Notes: generated from the letters alone by a model not told the origin. 64,000 nucleotides of DNA from Citrobacter freundii (GCF_029717145.1 NZ_CP099222.1:1922001-1986000), one strand, 5' to 3'. Shown: positions 41,164 through 55,707, counted from the stretch's first letter. A program made the numbers and translations.

Positions 41164-42228
41164 TTAGCGCGAGGCGGCCGATAAAGAGGGTGGGGAAAAC
41201 AGCAGGTCGGCAACGGTTTTTTGTGAAATTTTGCGTACCAGCAGGCCAAACAAGGTACACAGCAGCAAACAGACAAACGGATAAATCAGCAGCAGGGCCA
41301 GTTCTGCATGCGCAGACCATTTAGCATGATTGATGACGGGAATCAGCGTTAAGCTGAACAGTTCGACCAAAATTCGGTGGGTTGTGTAGATGGCGATTGT
41401 GTTAGAGCCGATCACGCTTAATGGGCTGGCCGCACGCATACCGAAGCGTTGCTCGAACTGATAAAACAGCTTCATGATCAACACAATGGAAACCAATGAA
41501 AGCAGCAGCGAAACGTTGGCCAGCCATGCGATGACCGCCAGAATCATCGTCAACGAGAACAGGATCGGGTGGCGGCGCAGCGGAACCTCTTTAATCCCTG
41601 CCATCAGCGAGCTGCCAAACCATGCCCCGAGACTGTAATACGCCAGATTACGTATCACGCTATTCATTCCCCACCACGGCGTCGGAAAAAAATTGACCGC
41701 CACACTGAGCAATACGAACAGAGCCAGCAGCGGCAGCGCCCAGCGGCTGAACAGTTTGCACAGAATGAAGTAGACGATCAGCGCATACAGATACCATAAG
41801 CTGGTGCTGGCGGTCAGCATGCCCCAGGAAAAGTCGCCGACGGAACCGGCATACGCGGCGTTGGCGGCCTGGCTCAGATCGCGCTCTGGTGCCAGCCAGT
41901 GATTGAGCATGGTGAGTGCCAGCCATTGCACCATTCCCCACAGCAGCAGTACCCAGGCAATATTCCAGATCCGTTTATCTACGCAGGTCGTCCAGCCCAC
42001 GCCATCGATGTATCGACGGATCAGATATCCCGAAATAAAGAAAAACACCGGCATGCGAAACGGAGCCAGGTAAAGATTGAGGTAAATCCAGCACTTGGTC
42101 AGCAGTTCTGACAGCGGATGCTGAAAACTGGTGAGATGGGGGTAAAAGGTAATCACAGAATGGTAAATGACCACCAGGCAAATACATAACCCTTTGATTT
42201 GGTTAATCCATAGCTCTTTTTTTATCAT
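41164..42228 (-). CDS. ycfT: YcfT acyltransferase-3 family membrane protein
   Basis: This 354-residue polytopic protein of the acyltransferase_3/YcfT family starts with the typical WINQIKGLCICLVVIYHSVI. It shows PFRMPVFFFISGYLIRRYID and about ten hydrophobic helices. The family O-acylates sugars at the inner membrane, but the YcfT substrate is unknown. It is divergent from lolC and lies upstream of mfd on the same strand. Confidence 0.92.
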   Translation of the reverse strand: MIKKELWINQIKGLCICLVVIYHSVITFYPHLTSFQHPLSELLTKCWIYLNLYLAPFRMPVFFFISGYLIRRYIDGVGWTTCVDKRIWNIAWVLLLWGMVQWLALTMLNHWLAPERDLSQAANAAYAGSVGDFSWGMLTASTSLWYLYALIVYFILCKLFSRWALPLLALFVLLSVAVNFFPTPWWGMNSVIRNLAYYSLGAWFGSSLMAGIKEVPLRRHPILFSLTMILAVIAWLANVSLLLSLVSIVLIMKLFYQFEQRFGMRAASPLSVIGSNTIAIYTTHRILVELFSLTLIPVINHAKWSAHAELALLLIYPFVCLLLCTLFGLLVRKISQKTVADLLFSPPSLSAASR

Positions 42229-42369
42229 TACGTCGACGTATCCGTAGTGTTAAACATGACCTGCTATCCTGCGGATGGCAGGCGTCGCTGTAATGCGTAA
42301 CCTTCTGCATTTTTGTTTTTTCAGATAAAGATCAGGTATTAGGCTTGATGAGCAGGTGGTTCACTTTAG

Positions 42370-45627
<3,258 letters not shown>

Positions 45628-45645
45628 CAATAAAAAGGAGCGGTG

Positions 45646-46557
45646 ATGTACTACGGGTTTGATATTGGCGGGACAAAAATTGCGTTAGGCGTCTTCGATA
45701 ATCAACGCCGTTTGCAATGGGAAAAACGTGTTCCTACGCCGCGCGATAGCTATGATGCTTTCCTCGATGCGGTGTGCGATCTGGTGACGGAGGCCGACCA
45801 GCGATTTGGCGTTAAAGGTTCAGTGGGAATTGGTATTCCCGGTATGCCAGAAACCGAAGACGGTACGTTGTATGCCGCTAACGTTCCTGCTGCCAGTGGA
45901 AAACCGCTGCGTACCGACCTCAGCGCGCGACTGGACCGCGATGTGCGTCTGGACAACGATGCTAACTGTTTTGCCCTCTCCGAAGCCTGGGATGATGAAT
46001 TCACCCAGTACCCGTTAGTGATGGGGTTAATCCTCGGCACGGGGGTTGGAGGCGGCCTGGTGCTGAACGGTAAATCCATCACCGGACGCAGCTATATTAC
46101 CGGTGAGTTTGGTCACATACGCCTGCCGGTAGATGCGTTAACGCTAATGGGATTTGACTTCCCGCTGCGTCGCTGTGGATGCGGTCAGTTAGGCTGCATC
46201 GAGAGCTACCTTTCCGGTGGCGGATTTGCCTGGCTGTATCAGCATTACACCCATCAACCGTTGGACGCCCGTGAAATTATCGCGCTCTGGGAGCAGGGTG
46301 ATGAACAGGCGCTTGCCCACGTCGAACGCTATCTCGATTTGCTGGCGGTATGTCTGGGGAATATTCTGACTATCGTTGATCCGGATTTAGTGGTCATTGG
46401 CGGTGGTTTGTCGAATTTTACCGCGATAACGGCGCAACTGGCAGACCGTTTGCCACGCCATTTATTGCCGGTTGCCCGCGTGCCGCGTATTGAACGGGCA
46501 CGCCATGGTGATGCGGGTGGAATGCGTGGAGCTGCTTTCCTACATCTTACCGATTAA
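45646..46557 (+). CDS. nagK: NagK N-acetyl-D-glucosamine kinase
   Basis: This 303-residue ROK-family kinase phosphorylates GlcNAc released during wall recycling, downstream of NagZ. The ATP loop [16 protein letters not shown], the catalytic LDNDANCF, the EFGH motif and the zinc motif [17 protein letters not shown] are intact. The ATG at 45646 (MYYGFDIGG) is preferred over the GTG one codon earlier; AAAGGAG lies upstream. Confidence 0.96.
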   Translation: MYYGFDIGGTKIALGVFDNQRRLQWEKRVPTPRDSYDAFLDAVCDLVTEADQRFGVKGSVGIGIPGMPETEDGTLYAANVPAASGKPLRTDLSARLDRDVRLDNDANCFALSEAWDDEFTQYPLVMGLILGTGVGGGLVLNGKSITGRSYITGEFGHIRLPVDALTLMGFDFPLRRCGCGQLGCIESYLSGGGFAWLYQHYTHQPLDAREIIALWEQGDEQALAHVERYLDLLAVCLGNILTIVDPDLVVIGGGLSNFTAITAQLADRLPRHLLPVARVPRIERARHGDAGGMRGAAFLHLTD

Positions 46558-46572
46558 TACAAAGAGGTTGTT

Positions 46573-47394
46573 ATGCTGTCGCGTCGGGGTCATCGGTTAA
46601 GCCGTTTTCGTAAAAATAAACGCCATATGCGCGATCGCCTGCGTCAACGGATCTTTTTCAGAGACAGAGTGGTGCCTGAATTGATGGAAAAACCAAGAGT
46701 ATTAGTCCTGACGGGGGCGGGGATCTCCGCCGAATCGGGTATTCGTACCTTCCGCGCTGCGGATGGTCTCTGGGAAGAACATCGGGTGGAAGACGTGGCG
46801 ACTCCGGAAGGATTTTCGCGTAACCCCGGACTTGTGCAGTCGTTTTATAACGCACGTCGTCTTCAGCTACAACAGCCTGAAATCCAACCCAACGCGGCGC
46901 ACATTGCGCTGGCAAAACTTGAAGCAGAGCTGGGCGACCGCTTTTTACTGGTGACGCAGAATATCGATAACCTGCATGAGCGCGCCGGTAGCCAGAACGT
47001 CATCCATATGCACGGTGAACTGCTCAAAGTGCGCTGTTCGCAAAGCGGACAGATCCTGGACTGGACGGGAGATGTGACCCCGGAAGATAAGTGCCATTGC
47101 TGCCAGTTTCCGGCACCGTTGCGCCCGCACGTCGTGTGGTTTGGCGAAATGCCCTTGGGGATGGATGAAATCTATATGGCGCTGGCGATGGCGGATGTGT
47201 TCATCGCGATCGGTACGTCCGGGCATGTTTATCCGGCGGCCGGATTTGTACACGAAGCGCGCCTGCACGGGGCGCATACGGTGGAACTTAACCTTGAGCC
47301 GAGCCAGGTAGGCAGCGAGTTCGAAGAAAAGTATTACGGTCCGGCAAGCCAGGTGGTGCCCGAGTTTGTTGAGAAGTTATTGAAAGGGTTGTGA
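46573..47394 (+). CDS. cobB: CobB NAD-dependent protein deacylase (sirtuin)
   Basis: This 273-residue class III sirtuin reverses lysine acetylation and succinylation, for example of acetyl-CoA synthetase. The NAD site [28 protein letters not shown], the catalytic His in HMHGEL and four zinc cysteines ([15 protein letters not shown] plus one more) are present. The basic N-terminal 37 residues before MEKPRV define the long isoform; an internal start could give the short one. The C-terminus ends at KGL, six residues shorter than I recall for K-12. Confidence 0.95.
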   Translation: MLSRRGHRLSRFRKNKRHMRDRLRQRIFFRDRVVPELMEKPRVLVLTGAGISAESGIRTFRAADGLWEEHRVEDVATPEGFSRNPGLVQSFYNARRLQLQQPEIQPNAAHIALAKLEAELGDRFLLVTQNIDNLHERAGSQNVIHMHGELLKVRCSQSGQILDWTGDVTPEDKCHCCQFPAPLRPHVVWFGEMPLGMDEIYMALAMADVFIAIGTSGHVYPAAGFVHEARLHGAHTVELNLEPSQVGSEFEEKYYGPASQVVPEFVEKLLKGL

Positions 47395-47400
47395 TTTTTT

Positions 47401-47487
47401 TGCCGGATGGCGTAGGCCCGATAAGCGTAGCGCCATCGGGCAATGATTCGCCGGATGGCGACGCTGGCGCGTCTTATCCGGCCTACG
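47401..47487. repeat. BIME: REP units between cobB and potD
   Basis: The units GCCGGATGGCGTAGGCCCGA...GCGCCATCGGGC and GCCGGATGGCG...TTATCCGGCCTAC lie between the convergent 3' ends of cobB and potD and may protect both messages. Confidence 0.87.
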
Positions 47488-47496
47488 GGACGGCAA

Positions 47497-48543
47497 TTAG
47501 CGTCCTGCTTTCAGCTTCTGATAGTACTCTTCATAAATTGTGCTAGCGGAGCCGACGTCGTTCTGCCACTCCCCTTTATTGATAGTCTCTGCATCAGGAT
47601 AGAGCGTTTTATCATTGGCCACTTCCGGGCTGAGCAGTTTACGTGCCGCCAGGTTTGGCGTTGGGTAACCGATGGTTTCGGCCACTTCTTTCGCGACATC
47701 CGGGCGCAGCAGGAAGTTAATCAGCTTCAGCGCGCCTTCTTTGTTTTTGGCGTTCGCCGGAATAGACAGACTGTCCATCCAGAAAATGCCGCCTTCTTTC
47801 GGCCACACGACTTCCAGCGGCGTGCCTGCCTGACGCGCGACGAATGCCGAGCCGTTCCACACCATACCGAGGTTGACTTCACCTTCCATATACGGGTTTG
47901 CCGGGTTGTCTGAGTTAAACGCCGCGACGTTAGGCATCAGTTTCTTCAGCTCGTTATACGCGGCTTCAATCTCTTTCGGGTCGGTGGTGTTACCGGAGTA
48001 GCCCAGCTTGCGTAGCGCTACCTGGAACACTTCACGCGCATCATCGGTTAACAGCAGGCTGCCTTTGTATTCCGGTTTCCACAGATCGGCCCAGCTGGTC
48101 ACAGTTTTCGGATCAATGACATCGCTATTGACGCCAATAGCCGTTGCTCCCCAGATATACGGAATGGAGTAGTCGTTATTTGGGTCAAACGGCTTGTTGA
48201 GCATGTCCGGATCGAGATTGTTGAAGTTGGTGAGCTTGGTCTTATCAATCTTCTGGATCATGCCTTCTTTGCGCATTTTATCCACGTAGTAGGTGGAGGG
48301 AACCACCAGATCGTAGGCGCCGTCTTTATACGTTTTGAGTTTGGCATACATGGTTTCGTTCGACTCGTAGGTCGAATAGATAACCTTAATACCGGTCTCT
48401 TTCGTGAACTGCTCCAGCAGTCCTGGCGGAACGTATTCGGTCCAGTTGTAGAAATAGAGCGTGTTGTTGTCGGAGGCTGTGGCGGTGTTCATACCCAGTG
48501 CCAGAGCACCCGCGGCGAGCAGGTGGCGTGACCATTGTTTCAT
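47497..48543 (-). CDS. potD: PotD periplasmic spermidine/putrescine-binding protein
   Basis: This 348-residue polyamine-binding protein has a Sec signal ([18 protein letters not shown]) and the mature start [17 protein letters not shown]. Polyamine-contacting residues lie in segments such as [13 protein letters not shown] and [13 protein letters not shown] second ATG one codon upstream (48546) is possible; AGGGGA lies 9 nt before the chosen start. In E. coli it overlaps potC; here an ERIC element and about 150 nt separate them. Confidence 0.96.
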   Translation of the reverse strand: MKQWSRHLLAAGALALGMNTATASDNNTLYFYNWTEYVPPGLLEQFTKETGIKVIYSTYESNETMYAKLKTYKDGAYDLVVPSTYYVDKMRKEGMIQKIDKTKLTNFNNLDPDMLNKPFDPNNDYSIPYIWGATAIGVNSDVIDPKTVTSWADLWKPEYKGSLLLTDDAREVFQVALRKLGYSGNTTDPKEIEAAYNELKKLMPNVAAFNSDNPANPYMEGEVNLGMVWNGSAFVARQAGTPLEVVWPKEGGIFWMDSLSIPANAKNKEGALKLINFLLRPDVAKEVAETIGYPTPNLAARKLLSPEVANDKTLYPDAETINKGEWQNDVGSASTIYEEYYQKLKAGR

Positions 48544-48565
48544 CATTTAACGTCCCCTGAATAAC

Positions 48566-48690
48566 ATACCCGTCGTCTTTTAAGCCGCATTTGTGTTGGC
48601 TACGCTAGTTCACCCCAGTCACATAGTTATCTATGTTCCTGGGGACTCACGAGCTTGCCGCCTCAATGCAACTCAAAATCCATAGGGTAT
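48566..48690. repeat. ERIC (IRU) element between potC and potD
   Basis: This 125-bp imperfect palindrome has the ERIC hallmarks. Its ends are ATACCCGTCGTC and CATAGGGTAT, and its core TTCACCCCAGTCACATAG / CTATGTTCCTGGGGACTCAC corresponds to the consensus used for ERIC typing. The length matches the 127-bp family unit. It lies inside the potABCD operon, begins 20 nt before the potD start and ends 7 nt from the potC stop. Confidence 0.9.
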
Positions 48691-48697
48691 GGGCCTG

Positions 48698-49477
48698 TTA
48701 GCGGCCTTTAGTTTTATCACGTGCAATAAGCTGGCTGGCGATAACCATGACCAGCGACAGAACCAACAAAATGGTGGCCAGCGCATTAACTTCTGGTGAC
48801 ACGCCGACTTTAACCATTGAGTAGATTTTTAACGGCAGAATTTCATAACCTGGTCCAGTGACGAACGATGAAACAACCACGTCATCCATCGACAGGGTAA
48901 AGCTCAGTAACCAGCCCGCAGCAACCGCTGGCATCGCCAGCGGCAGAATGATTTTGCGCAGAATGGTGACTTCGCTGGCGCCCAGGTCTTTTGCGGCTTC
49001 CAGCATTCGCACATCGAATCCTTTCAGGCGTGAGTACACTGTCACCACCACAAAAGGCAAACAGAAGGTGATATGCGAGAACAGCAACGACCAGAACCCC
49101 AGTTGAATACCGATCAGCATAAACAGCACCAGCAGTGAAATCGCCATCACGATATCCGGCGACATCATCACCACGAACAGCATACCGCTGACAAACGGTT
49201 TACCGCGAAAACGGTAGCGGTAAAGCGCAACCGCCGTCAGTGAGCCGATCAGGGTGGCAAAGGTTGCGGATAACACGGCCATCGTCAGTGAATGCTGTGC
49301 CGCCTGCAGCAGGCTATCGTTGTTCATCAGCAGGCCGTACCATTTGGTGGTAAAGCCTTGCCAGTTGATGCCAAAGCGCGAGCTGTTAAAGGAGTTCACA
49401 ATCAAAATAATGATTGGAATGTACAGATACGCGTAGATGGCGGTCATGAAACCACCGCGAAGCAGTCGACCGATCAT
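48698..49477 (-). CDS. potC: PotC spermidine/putrescine permease
   Basis: This 259-residue ABC permease has six helices and the EAA motif MLEAAKDLGASEVTILRKI facing PotA. With PotB it forms the polyamine channel. The C-terminus ends RDKTKGR, a few residues shorter than I recall for E. coli (GNTGDVK-type tail), and the stop is 7 nt from the ERIC edge, which suggests the insertion replaced the last codons. It overlaps potB by 4 nt. Confidence 0.96.
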   Translation of the reverse strand: MIGRLLRGGFMTAIYAYLYIPIIILIVNSFNSSRFGINWQGFTTKWYGLLMNNDSLLQAAQHSLTMAVLSATFATLIGSLTAVALYRYRFRGKPFVSGMLFVVMMSPDIVMAISLLVLFMLIGIQLGFWSLLFSHITFCLPFVVVTVYSRLKGFDVRMLEAAKDLGASEVTILRKIILPLAMPAVAAGWLLSFTLSMDDVVVSSFVTGPGYEILPLKIYSMVKVGVSPEVNALATILLVLSLVMVIASQLIARDKTKGR

Positions 49478-50331
49478 TCGAGTTCCACCTTTTTATTCAG
49501 CAAGCGGGAGGCGCGCCAGTAAACTAATAACATCAGTCCCATCACGATGGTCAGGGTAATGCTGGTGGCGGCACCAAACGGCCAGTCACGAATGTTCAGG
49601 AACTGAACTTTTATCACGTTACCAATCAGCAGGTTTTTCGCGCCGCCCATTAGATCAGACACGTAAAATAACCCCATGGCTGGCAGCATCACCAGCAGGC
49701 AACCGGCGATAATTCCTGGCATGGTCAGCGGAATGATGATGCGGGTGAAGGTCTGAAATTTGCTGGCACCCAGATCGCGCGCGGCTTCCAGTAGCGGCTT
49801 ATCGAGTTTCTCAATGCTGGAATAAAGCGGCATAACCATAAACGGCAGCAGGATGTAAACGAGGCCGATAATGACCGCGCTGGGGGTGAACATAATGCGA
49901 ATGGGGGTATCAATGACCCCGAGCCACAGCAGAAACTCGTTGAGATAGCCTTTGGTACTGAGGAAAATTTTGAGCCCATAGATGCGAATAAGCGAGTTGG
50001 TCCAGAACGGAACAATCAGCAGGAACAGCAGCAGTGGACGCACTTTTTCCGGCAGTTTTACCAAAAACCAGGCAAACGGATAGCCGAGCACCAGGCAGGC
50101 GAACGTGGCAATCAGCGCCATATTGAGGGAGTGAATCAACACCTCAAAGTAGAGCGGATCGAGCAGGCGAGCATAGTTTTCCAGCGTAAAGACCATTTTG
50201 ACGAAATTCGCATCGTCACGGGTCAAAAAGCTGGTGCCAATGATCATCAGGTTGGGCAGGAAGACAAATAACACAAGCCAACCGACAATGGTGACGATCA
50301 CCACACTCTGGAATTTACTTGTGTTCTTCAT
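49474..50331 (-). CDS. potB: PotB spermidine/putrescine permease
   Basis: This 285-residue ABC permease begins with the helix [20 protein letters not shown] and has the EAA loop [20 protein letters not shown]. It pairs with PotC in the PotABCD importer. The start overlaps potA by 17 nt, as is typical for this operon; an internal start about ten residues in is the alternative used in older annotations. Confidence 0.96.
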   Translation of the reverse strand: MKNTSKFQSVVIVTIVGWLVLFVFLPNLMIIGTSFLTRDDANFVKMVFTLENYARLLDPLYFEVLIHSLNMALIATFACLVLGYPFAWFLVKLPEKVRPLLLFLLIVPFWTNSLIRIYGLKIFLSTKGYLNEFLLWLGVIDTPIRIMFTPSAVIIGLVYILLPFMVMPLYSSIEKLDKPLLEAARDLGASKFQTFTRIIIPLTMPGIIAGCLLVMLPAMGLFYVSDLMGGAKNLLIGNVIKVQFLNIRDWPFGAATSITLTIVMGLMLLVYWRASRLLNKKVELE

Positions 50332-51451
50332 CAGCCAGTACGACCTCCCAACTTTCTACCCAGTTAATGGCCATTTTCTGGTCCAGAGAGTGATCGAAGT
50401 CAGGATCGTCTTCGTTGAAGAATTCGCTAACCATCACCATCTTGCCATTTTCCAGTTCGACAACCGACTCCAGCGTCATGCCTTTGTAGTTGCGTTCACG
50501 CACGTAGCCGATAAGTCCTTCGATGTGGTTGTCATCGTTGATCTCATCTACGCGCAGATCTTCCGGACGCAGCAAAACATGCAGTTTTTGTCCCGGCGTA
50601 ACGGCGAAATTCACGTAGATGTTGCACTCTCGACCTTCAACGTTAGCACGAACGCGTTGTTCATCCAGACGTTCAATCACCGTCGCGTTGAACATATTGA
50701 TCTCACCGATAAACCCGGCGACGAACAGATTTTTCGGCTCTTCGTAAATTTCTCGCGGCGTGCCGTCCTGCTCAATTTTGCCGTCACGCATCACCACGAT
50801 ACGGTCTGACATGGTCAGCGCCTCTTCTTGATCGTGAGTGACAAAGACAAAGGTGATACCGAGCTTACGCTGCAGTGCTTTCAGTTCGTTCTGCATCTGC
50901 TTGCGCAGTTTGTAGTCCAGCGCGGAGAGCGATTCATCTAACAATAGCAAACGAGGTTTGTTGACCACTGCACGGGCAATTGCCACACGCTGCTGCTGTC
51001 CACCGGAGAGTTGATGGGGTTTACGCTGGGCAAACTCTTCCAGTTGCACCATGCGCAAGGCTTCGGTGACGCGAGGTTGAATGTCGGCAGTCGGGGTCTT
51101 TTGCATGCGCAAACCGAAGGCCACATTCTCGAACACGGTCATGTGGGGGAATAACGCATAACTTTGGAATACGGTGTTCACGTAGCGGTTTTCCGCAGGT
51201 ACGTGAGTGATATCCTGGTTGTCCAGCATGATATGACCGGAATCAACCGTTTCAAGACCCGCAATCAGGCGAAGAACGGTTGTTTTACCGCAGCCAGAGG
51301 GGCCGAGCAGCGTGAGAAATTCGCCATTGTTGATGGTCAAATCCAGGTCGGAAATCACCTCTTTGCCATCGAAACTTTTGCGAATTCCCGCTAATTGCAC
51401 CAGTGGAGAAAGCGAACGCGGTTGTTTATTCAATTTTTTACTCTGTCCCAT
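50315..51451 (-). CDS. potA: PotA spermidine/putrescine ATPase
   Basis: This 378-residue ABC ATPase has Walker [17 protein letters not shown], the signature [14 protein letters not shown], Walker [13 protein letters not shown], and a C-terminal TOBE regulatory domain through which spermidine feedback is reported. Ser in DES replaces the usual Pro, as in other PotA proteins. It is the first gene of potABCD and divergent from pepT across 250 nt in which I saw no clear operator. Confidence 0.97.
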   Translation of the reverse strand: MGQSKKLNKQPRSLSPLVQLAGIRKSFDGKEVISDLDLTINNGEFLTLLGPSGCGKTTVLRLIAGLETVDSGHIMLDNQDITHVPAENRYVNTVFQSYALFPHMTVFENVAFGLRMQKTPTADIQPRVTEALRMVQLEEFAQRKPHQLSGGQQQRVAIARAVVNKPRLLLLDESLSALDYKLRKQMQNELKALQRKLGITFVFVTHDQEEALTMSDRIVVMRDGKIEQDGTPREIYEEPKNLFVAGFIGEINMFNATVIERLDEQRVRANVEGRECNIYVNFAVTPGQKLHVLLRPEDLRVDEINDDNHIEGLIGYVRERNYKGMTLESVVELENGKMVMVSEFFNEDDPDFDHSLDQKMAINWVESWEVVLADEEHK

Positions 51452-51701
51452 GTAAACGCAACGGATGGCTGACCGCTGCGGGGTTTGTGGTTAACCACCT
51501 TGATGACTCTTAATGAGGGCGATTATTCTACGGCAAACCATTGTAATCGCCAATCCTTGTTGCGAATTACTGACTTACCCTTATAGTCAGAAGGGGTGTC
51601 AGAGACAAATATTCTCACTTGCGGGGATAAAAATGACCTGACGCAATATTTGTCTTTTCTTGCTTATTGATAATGTTGTCACGAAAAGTGAGGGTGACTG
51701 C

Positions 51702-52928
51702 ATGGATAAACTACTTGAGCGTTTTTTACACTACGTGTCGCTGGACACTCAGTCCAAATCGGGTGTGCGGCAGGTACCCAGCACTGAGGGGCAGTGGAAG
51801 CTATTACAGCTGCTCAAACAACAGCTTGAAGAAATGGGGCTGGTTAACGTTTCATTAAGTGAGAAGGGAACACTGATGGCAACGTTACCCGCAAACGTTG
51901 CCGGTGATATTCCCGCGATTGGCTTTATTTCTCATGTCGATACCTCACCGGATTTCACGGGTAAAAACGTCAACCCGCAAATTGTTGAAAACTACCGTGG
52001 GGGCGATATTGCGTTAGGCATTGGTGACGAAGTTCTGTCGCCGGTGATGTTCCCGGTGTTACATCAACTTTTGGGACAAACGTTGATCACCACCGACGGT
52101 AAAACCCTGCTGGGTGCGGACGACAAAGCCGGAGTGGCGGAGATCATGACCGCGCTGGCTGTGTTGAAGCATAAAAACATTCCCCATGGCGATATTCGTG
52201 TGGCCTTTACGCCCGACGAAGAGGTGGGTAAAGGGGCGAAGCACTTTGACGTCGCCGTATTTGATGCGAAGTGGGCTTACACCGTTGATGGGGGTGGCGT
52301 GGGTGAACTGGAGTTTGAAAACTTCAACGCGGCGTCGGTCAATATCAAAATCGTTGGTAACAATGTGCACCCTGGTACCGCAAAAGGGGTGATGGTGAAT
52401 GCGCTGTCGCTGGCTGCTCGTATCCACGCAGAGGTTCCGGCAGATGAAAGCCCGGAAACGACCGAAGGTTACGAAGGTTTTTACCATCTGGCGAGTATGA
52501 AAGGCACCGTTGACCGGGCGGACATGCACTACATTATCCGTGATTTTGACCGTAAACAGTTTGAAGCGCGCAAACGTAAAATTATGGAGATCGCCAAAAA
52601 GGTTGGCAAAGGGTTACACCCGGACTGCTATATCGAACTGGTGATTGAAGATAGCTATTACAATATGCGCGAGAAAGTGATTGAGCACCCCCACGTGCTG
52701 GATATTGCCCAGCAGGCGATGCGTGATTGCGACATTGAGCCTGTGCTGAAACCTATTCGTGGCGGCACTGACGGTGCGCAGCTGTCGTTTATGGGATTAC
52801 CGTGCCCGAATCTGTTCACCGGCGGCTACAACTATCATGGTAAACATGAGTTTGTGACGCTGGAAGGAATGGAAAAAGCGGTGCAGGTGATCGTGCGTAT
52901 TGCCGAATTGGCCGCGAAACAAAAATAA
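51702..52928 (+). CDS. pepT: PepT tripeptidase T
   Basis: This 408-residue M20 zinc aminopeptidase acts on tripeptides. Metal ligands are in [22 protein letters not shown] and [13 protein letters not shown]. The start at 51702 ([18 protein letters not shown]) gives the family length and has GAGGGTG upstream; the longer frame adds 14 residues that include the ribosome site. Anaerobic FNR induction is known in Salmonella, but I found no convincing site by eye. Confidence 0.96.
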   Translation: MDKLLERFLHYVSLDTQSKSGVRQVPSTEGQWKLLQLLKQQLEEMGLVNVSLSEKGTLMATLPANVAGDIPAIGFISHVDTSPDFTGKNVNPQIVENYRGGDIALGIGDEVLSPVMFPVLHQLLGQTLITTDGKTLLGADDKAGVAEIMTALAVLKHKNIPHGDIRVAFTPDEEVGKGAKHFDVAVFDAKWAYTVDGGGVGELEFENFNAASVNIKIVGNNVHPGTAKGVMVNALSLAARIHAEVPADESPETTEGYEGFYHLASMKGTVDRADMHYIIRDFDRKQFEARKRKIMEIAKKVGKGLHPDCYIELVIEDSYYNMREKVIEHPHVLDIAQQAMRDCDIEPVLKPIRGGTDGAQLSFMGLPCPNLFTGGYNYHGKHEFVTLEGMEKAVQVIVRIAELAAKQK

Positions 52929-52940
52929 AGAGTGTGTAGA

Positions 52941-53019
52941 GGCCGGATGGTGGCTTGCGCCTTATCCGGCCTACAGATACCTCATTCCGTAGGCCGGATA
53001 AGCGAAACGCCATCCGGCG
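52941..53019. repeat. BIME: two REP units between pepT and roxA
   Basis: The units GGCCGGATGGTGGC...TTATCCGGCCTAC and GTAGGCCGGATAAGC...GCCATCCGGC lie between convergent 3' ends. Confidence 0.9.
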
Positions 53020-53033
53020 CAGTCACCACTAAT

Positions 53034-54155
53034 TTACCCTTCGAAGAACCAGTATCCGCTGTTAACCAGCGCGGCCAGCATGGCGAGGAAAGACGGATCT
53101 TCCAGCGCATCTTCAAAGTTCTCGGCTGTCAGCACAATATGGCTGGCCAGCGCCTCTAGGGCAGGGCGATGCGGTGAGTTAATTTTTTCACCGTTGACGT
53201 AAACCTCGTCGCCGACACGGATAACGCGTAATCCGCCCAGACGTACCAGCACATCCCCTTGTTTCAGCGCGTCGTAGATTTCGTCGGGCTGATAAGGTGG
53301 CTCCGGCGGGGCGACATCCAGCTCATGACGCGACTGGGAAATAAACTCCCCAAACCACTGTTTGAAATGTTCAGGTTGATTAATCAGCCCCAGCATCATT
53401 TCACGCAGTTTATCCATTTCTTGTGGCAGAACATCCGCCGGATGGTCGCGCGGCGGCAGGTCCGGGTCGCTGTAATAGGTGCTGCCCAGCTCACGTTGCA
53501 GAACGTAATCGGCGAATCCGCTGATTAACTCCCGGGCGTTCGGGGCGCGGAAACCGACAGAATAGTTCATCGCGTTTTCCAGCGCGTAGCCTTCGTGCGG
53601 GAATCCTGGCGGGATATACAGAATATCACCCGGCTCCAGCTCCTCATCAATGATGGCCTCGAACGGATCAACCTGCAGCAGGTCCGGGTGTGGGCAGTGT
53701 TGTTTTAGCTGGAGTTTTTCGCCTACGCGCCAGCGACGACGACCGGTGCCTTGAATGATAAACACATCGTACTGATCCAGGTGCGGACCAACGCCGCCGC
53801 CGGGCACGGAAAAGGAGATCATCAGGTCATCAATACGCCAGTCCGGTAATTCGCGAAACGGACGCATCAGCGCGGCGGTCGGTTCGTGCCAGTGGTTGAC
53901 GGCCTGGACCAGCAGCGACCAGTTGTTCTCGCCGAGATGGTCATAGCTTTCGAATGGACCGTGGCTCACCTGCCATTTACCGTCCTGATGGCTGACCAGT
54001 CGGCTGTCGACTTCACTTTCCATCGCCAGTCCGGCCAGTTCATCAGGGGACAGCGGATCGATAAAGTTTGTAAAACCACGCTTTAAGACCACTGGGCGCT
54101 TTTGCCAGTGGCGTTCGAGAAAGTCGGGCCAGTTGAGGTTTAATTGGTATTCCAT
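53034..54155 (-). CDS. roxA: RoxA 50S ribosomal protein L16 arginine 3-hydroxylase
   Basis: This 373-residue JmjC/cupin 2-oxoglutarate oxygenase hydroxylates an arginine of ribosomal protein L16. Iron ligands are in VGPHLDQYDVF (HxD) and PPGFPHEGYA (distal His). The winged-helix-like C-terminal dimer region ends VNSGYWFFEG. The start at 54155 (MEYQLNLNWPDFL) fits the family; three upstream codons are optional. It is also named ycfD. Confidence 0.95.
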   Translation of the reverse strand: MEYQLNLNWPDFLERHWQKRPVVLKRGFTNFIDPLSPDELAGLAMESEVDSRLVSHQDGKWQVSHGPFESYDHLGENNWSLLVQAVNHWHEPTAALMRPFRELPDWRIDDLMISFSVPGGGVGPHLDQYDVFIIQGTGRRRWRVGEKLQLKQHCPHPDLLQVDPFEAIIDEELEPGDILYIPPGFPHEGYALENAMNYSVGFRAPNARELISGFADYVLQRELGSTYYSDPDLPPRDHPADVLPQEMDKLREMMLGLINQPEHFKQWFGEFISQSRHELDVAPPEPPYQPDEIYDALKQGDVLVRLGGLRVIRVGDEVYVNGEKINSPHRPALEALASHIVLTAENFEDALEDPSFLAMLAALVNSGYWFFEG

Positions 54156-54243
54156 AATGCGCATCCGCAGACTGTTGGTTGCTCCGATTATAACGGATGC
54201 TTAACCGGATAAGTGATCCCGGTACATAAATATTACAAACAAC

Positions 54244-55707
54244 TTACTCGTCTTTATGCCCCGGATGCTGACGGCCAAAAATGACCTCCATGCGCGCGCC
54301 GCCTAACAGGCTGTCGCCTGCGATAATTTGCCCGTCATACTGCTCGGTAATTTCGCGAGCTACCGCCAGCCCCACGCCTTGCCCGGGGCGTAAGGTATCC
54401 ACACGCTGGCCGCGATCAAAAACCACTTCGCGCTTGGCTTGTGGAATGCCTGGACCGTCATCTTCCACCAGAATATGTAGGCGATCGTCGGACAGGTGAG
54501 CGGAGATCTCGACGAACTCCAGACAGTATTTACAGGCGTTATCCAGCACGTTACCCATGACCTCGACAAAATCATTCTGCTCGCCGACAAAACTGATTTC
54601 GGGTGAGATATCGAGACTAATAGTGACGCCTTTACGCTGATACACCTTATTGAGGGCGGAGGTTAGCTTATCCAGCAAAGGGGCAACCGGGTGCAGTTCG
54701 CGGCTGAGCAGGGCGTTACCACCGCGCATGCTGGCGCGATGCAAGTAGTAGCCAATTTGCTGGGAAATGCGGCTAATTTGTTCCAGCATCACGGGCTCGG
54801 CATCCGTTACGCTCATCTTTTCATTGCGCATCGAGCGTAGCGTGCTTTGCAATACCGCCAGCGGTGTTTTCAGGCTATGGGTGAGATCGGTTAAGGTCGT
54901 GCGGTATTTATCGTAACGCTCACGCTCACTTTTCAGCAGTCGGTTGAGGTTACGTACCAGGCTAGTTAGTTCCCGCGTGGTGGCGGGATTGAGCATCTCA
55001 CGGTGATGCTCCTCAAGTTCTCGGACCTCACGCGCCAGTGACTCGATAGGCCGTAAACTCCACCAGGCGGCGACCCATAGCAGCGGGATCACGAGCAGCA
55101 AGTTGGCGACCAATACATAGATAAACCAGCTCCAGACCATATACGAGCGCTTGAGCTCAATGGGGATAGTGTCGACAACGACAATGGTAAGCTGAGGCAT
55201 GCGGGCGGTCTCAGGGTAGACGTTTACCGCCACCGAGTGGGTCATTTCGGCATCGTTATCATCTTCTCTGACTTCTTTAAGCTGCTGTTGCGCGGAGTGA
55301 TCTTCGCGCAGTAACGTGCTGGTGGCATCGACATCGGCTTCTATTTCATGAAAACCATTCGTTTTTAACCAGTCTGGCTGAATACTGTGCGTCAGCCAGG
55401 GGACATCGCGTTGTGCCCATAGCAATTTGCCATTTTCATCGTAGATCAGCGACATGGTGGGGCTTTGCATATCGAGATGTTCAGGCAGTTCGACCTGGAG
55501 CTTGCCGTCTTCCCATTTCGCGAGGGTGTAAAACAAGTTACTTTCACCGCGCAGAAGACGAAATGTGGTCTTATCAAAGCTTACGCTGTAACCCACCAGC
55601 GCGACCATGCCATAGGCCAGTGAAAGCACAAGGACAACGCCAGCGGTCGCCAGCAAAAAGCGTACACGCAGCGATAACGGGAAAAAATGACGCAATAATT
55701 TGTTCAT
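54244..55707 (-). CDS. phoQ: PhoQ sensor histidine kinase
   Basis: This 487-residue two-component sensor of low Mg2+, acid pH and cationic peptides has TM1 ([20 protein letters not shown]), a PDC-like periplasmic domain with an acidic patch at residues 148-154 (EDDNDAE), TM2, a HAMP domain, the H-box [10 protein letters not shown] near residue 277 and the ATPase domain ([21 protein letters not shown]). Asn151 replaces an Asp found in E. coli. The stop/start overlap with phoP is one base. Confidence 0.97.
   Translation of the reverse strand: MNKLLRHFFPLSLRVRFLLATAGVVLVLSLAYGMVALVGYSVSFDKTTFRLLRGESNLFYTLAKWEDGKLQVELPEHLDMQSPTMSLIYDENGKLLWAQRDVPWLTHSIQPDWLKTNGFHEIEADVDATSTLLREDHSAQQQLKEVREDDNDAEMTHSVAVNVYPETARMPQLTIVVVDTIPIELKRSYMVWSWFIYVLVANLLLVIPLLWVAAWWSLRPIESLAREVRELEEHHREMLNPATTRELTSLVRNLNRLLKSERERYDKYRTTLTDLTHSLKTPLAVLQSTLRSMRNEKMSVTDAEPVMLEQISRISQQIGYYLHRASMRGGNALLSRELHPVAPLLDKLTSALNKVYQRKGVTISLDISPEISFVGEQNDFVEVMGNVLDNACKYCLEFVEISAHLSDDRLHILVEDDGPGIPQAKREVVFDRGQRVDTLRPGQGVGLAVAREITEQYDGQIIAGDSLLGGARMEVIFGRQHPGHKDE

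Noticed and set aside
47443..47913. 156-codon plus-strand frame beginning in the BIME
   Set aside because: Most of it is antisense to potD and its start lies in REP sequence.
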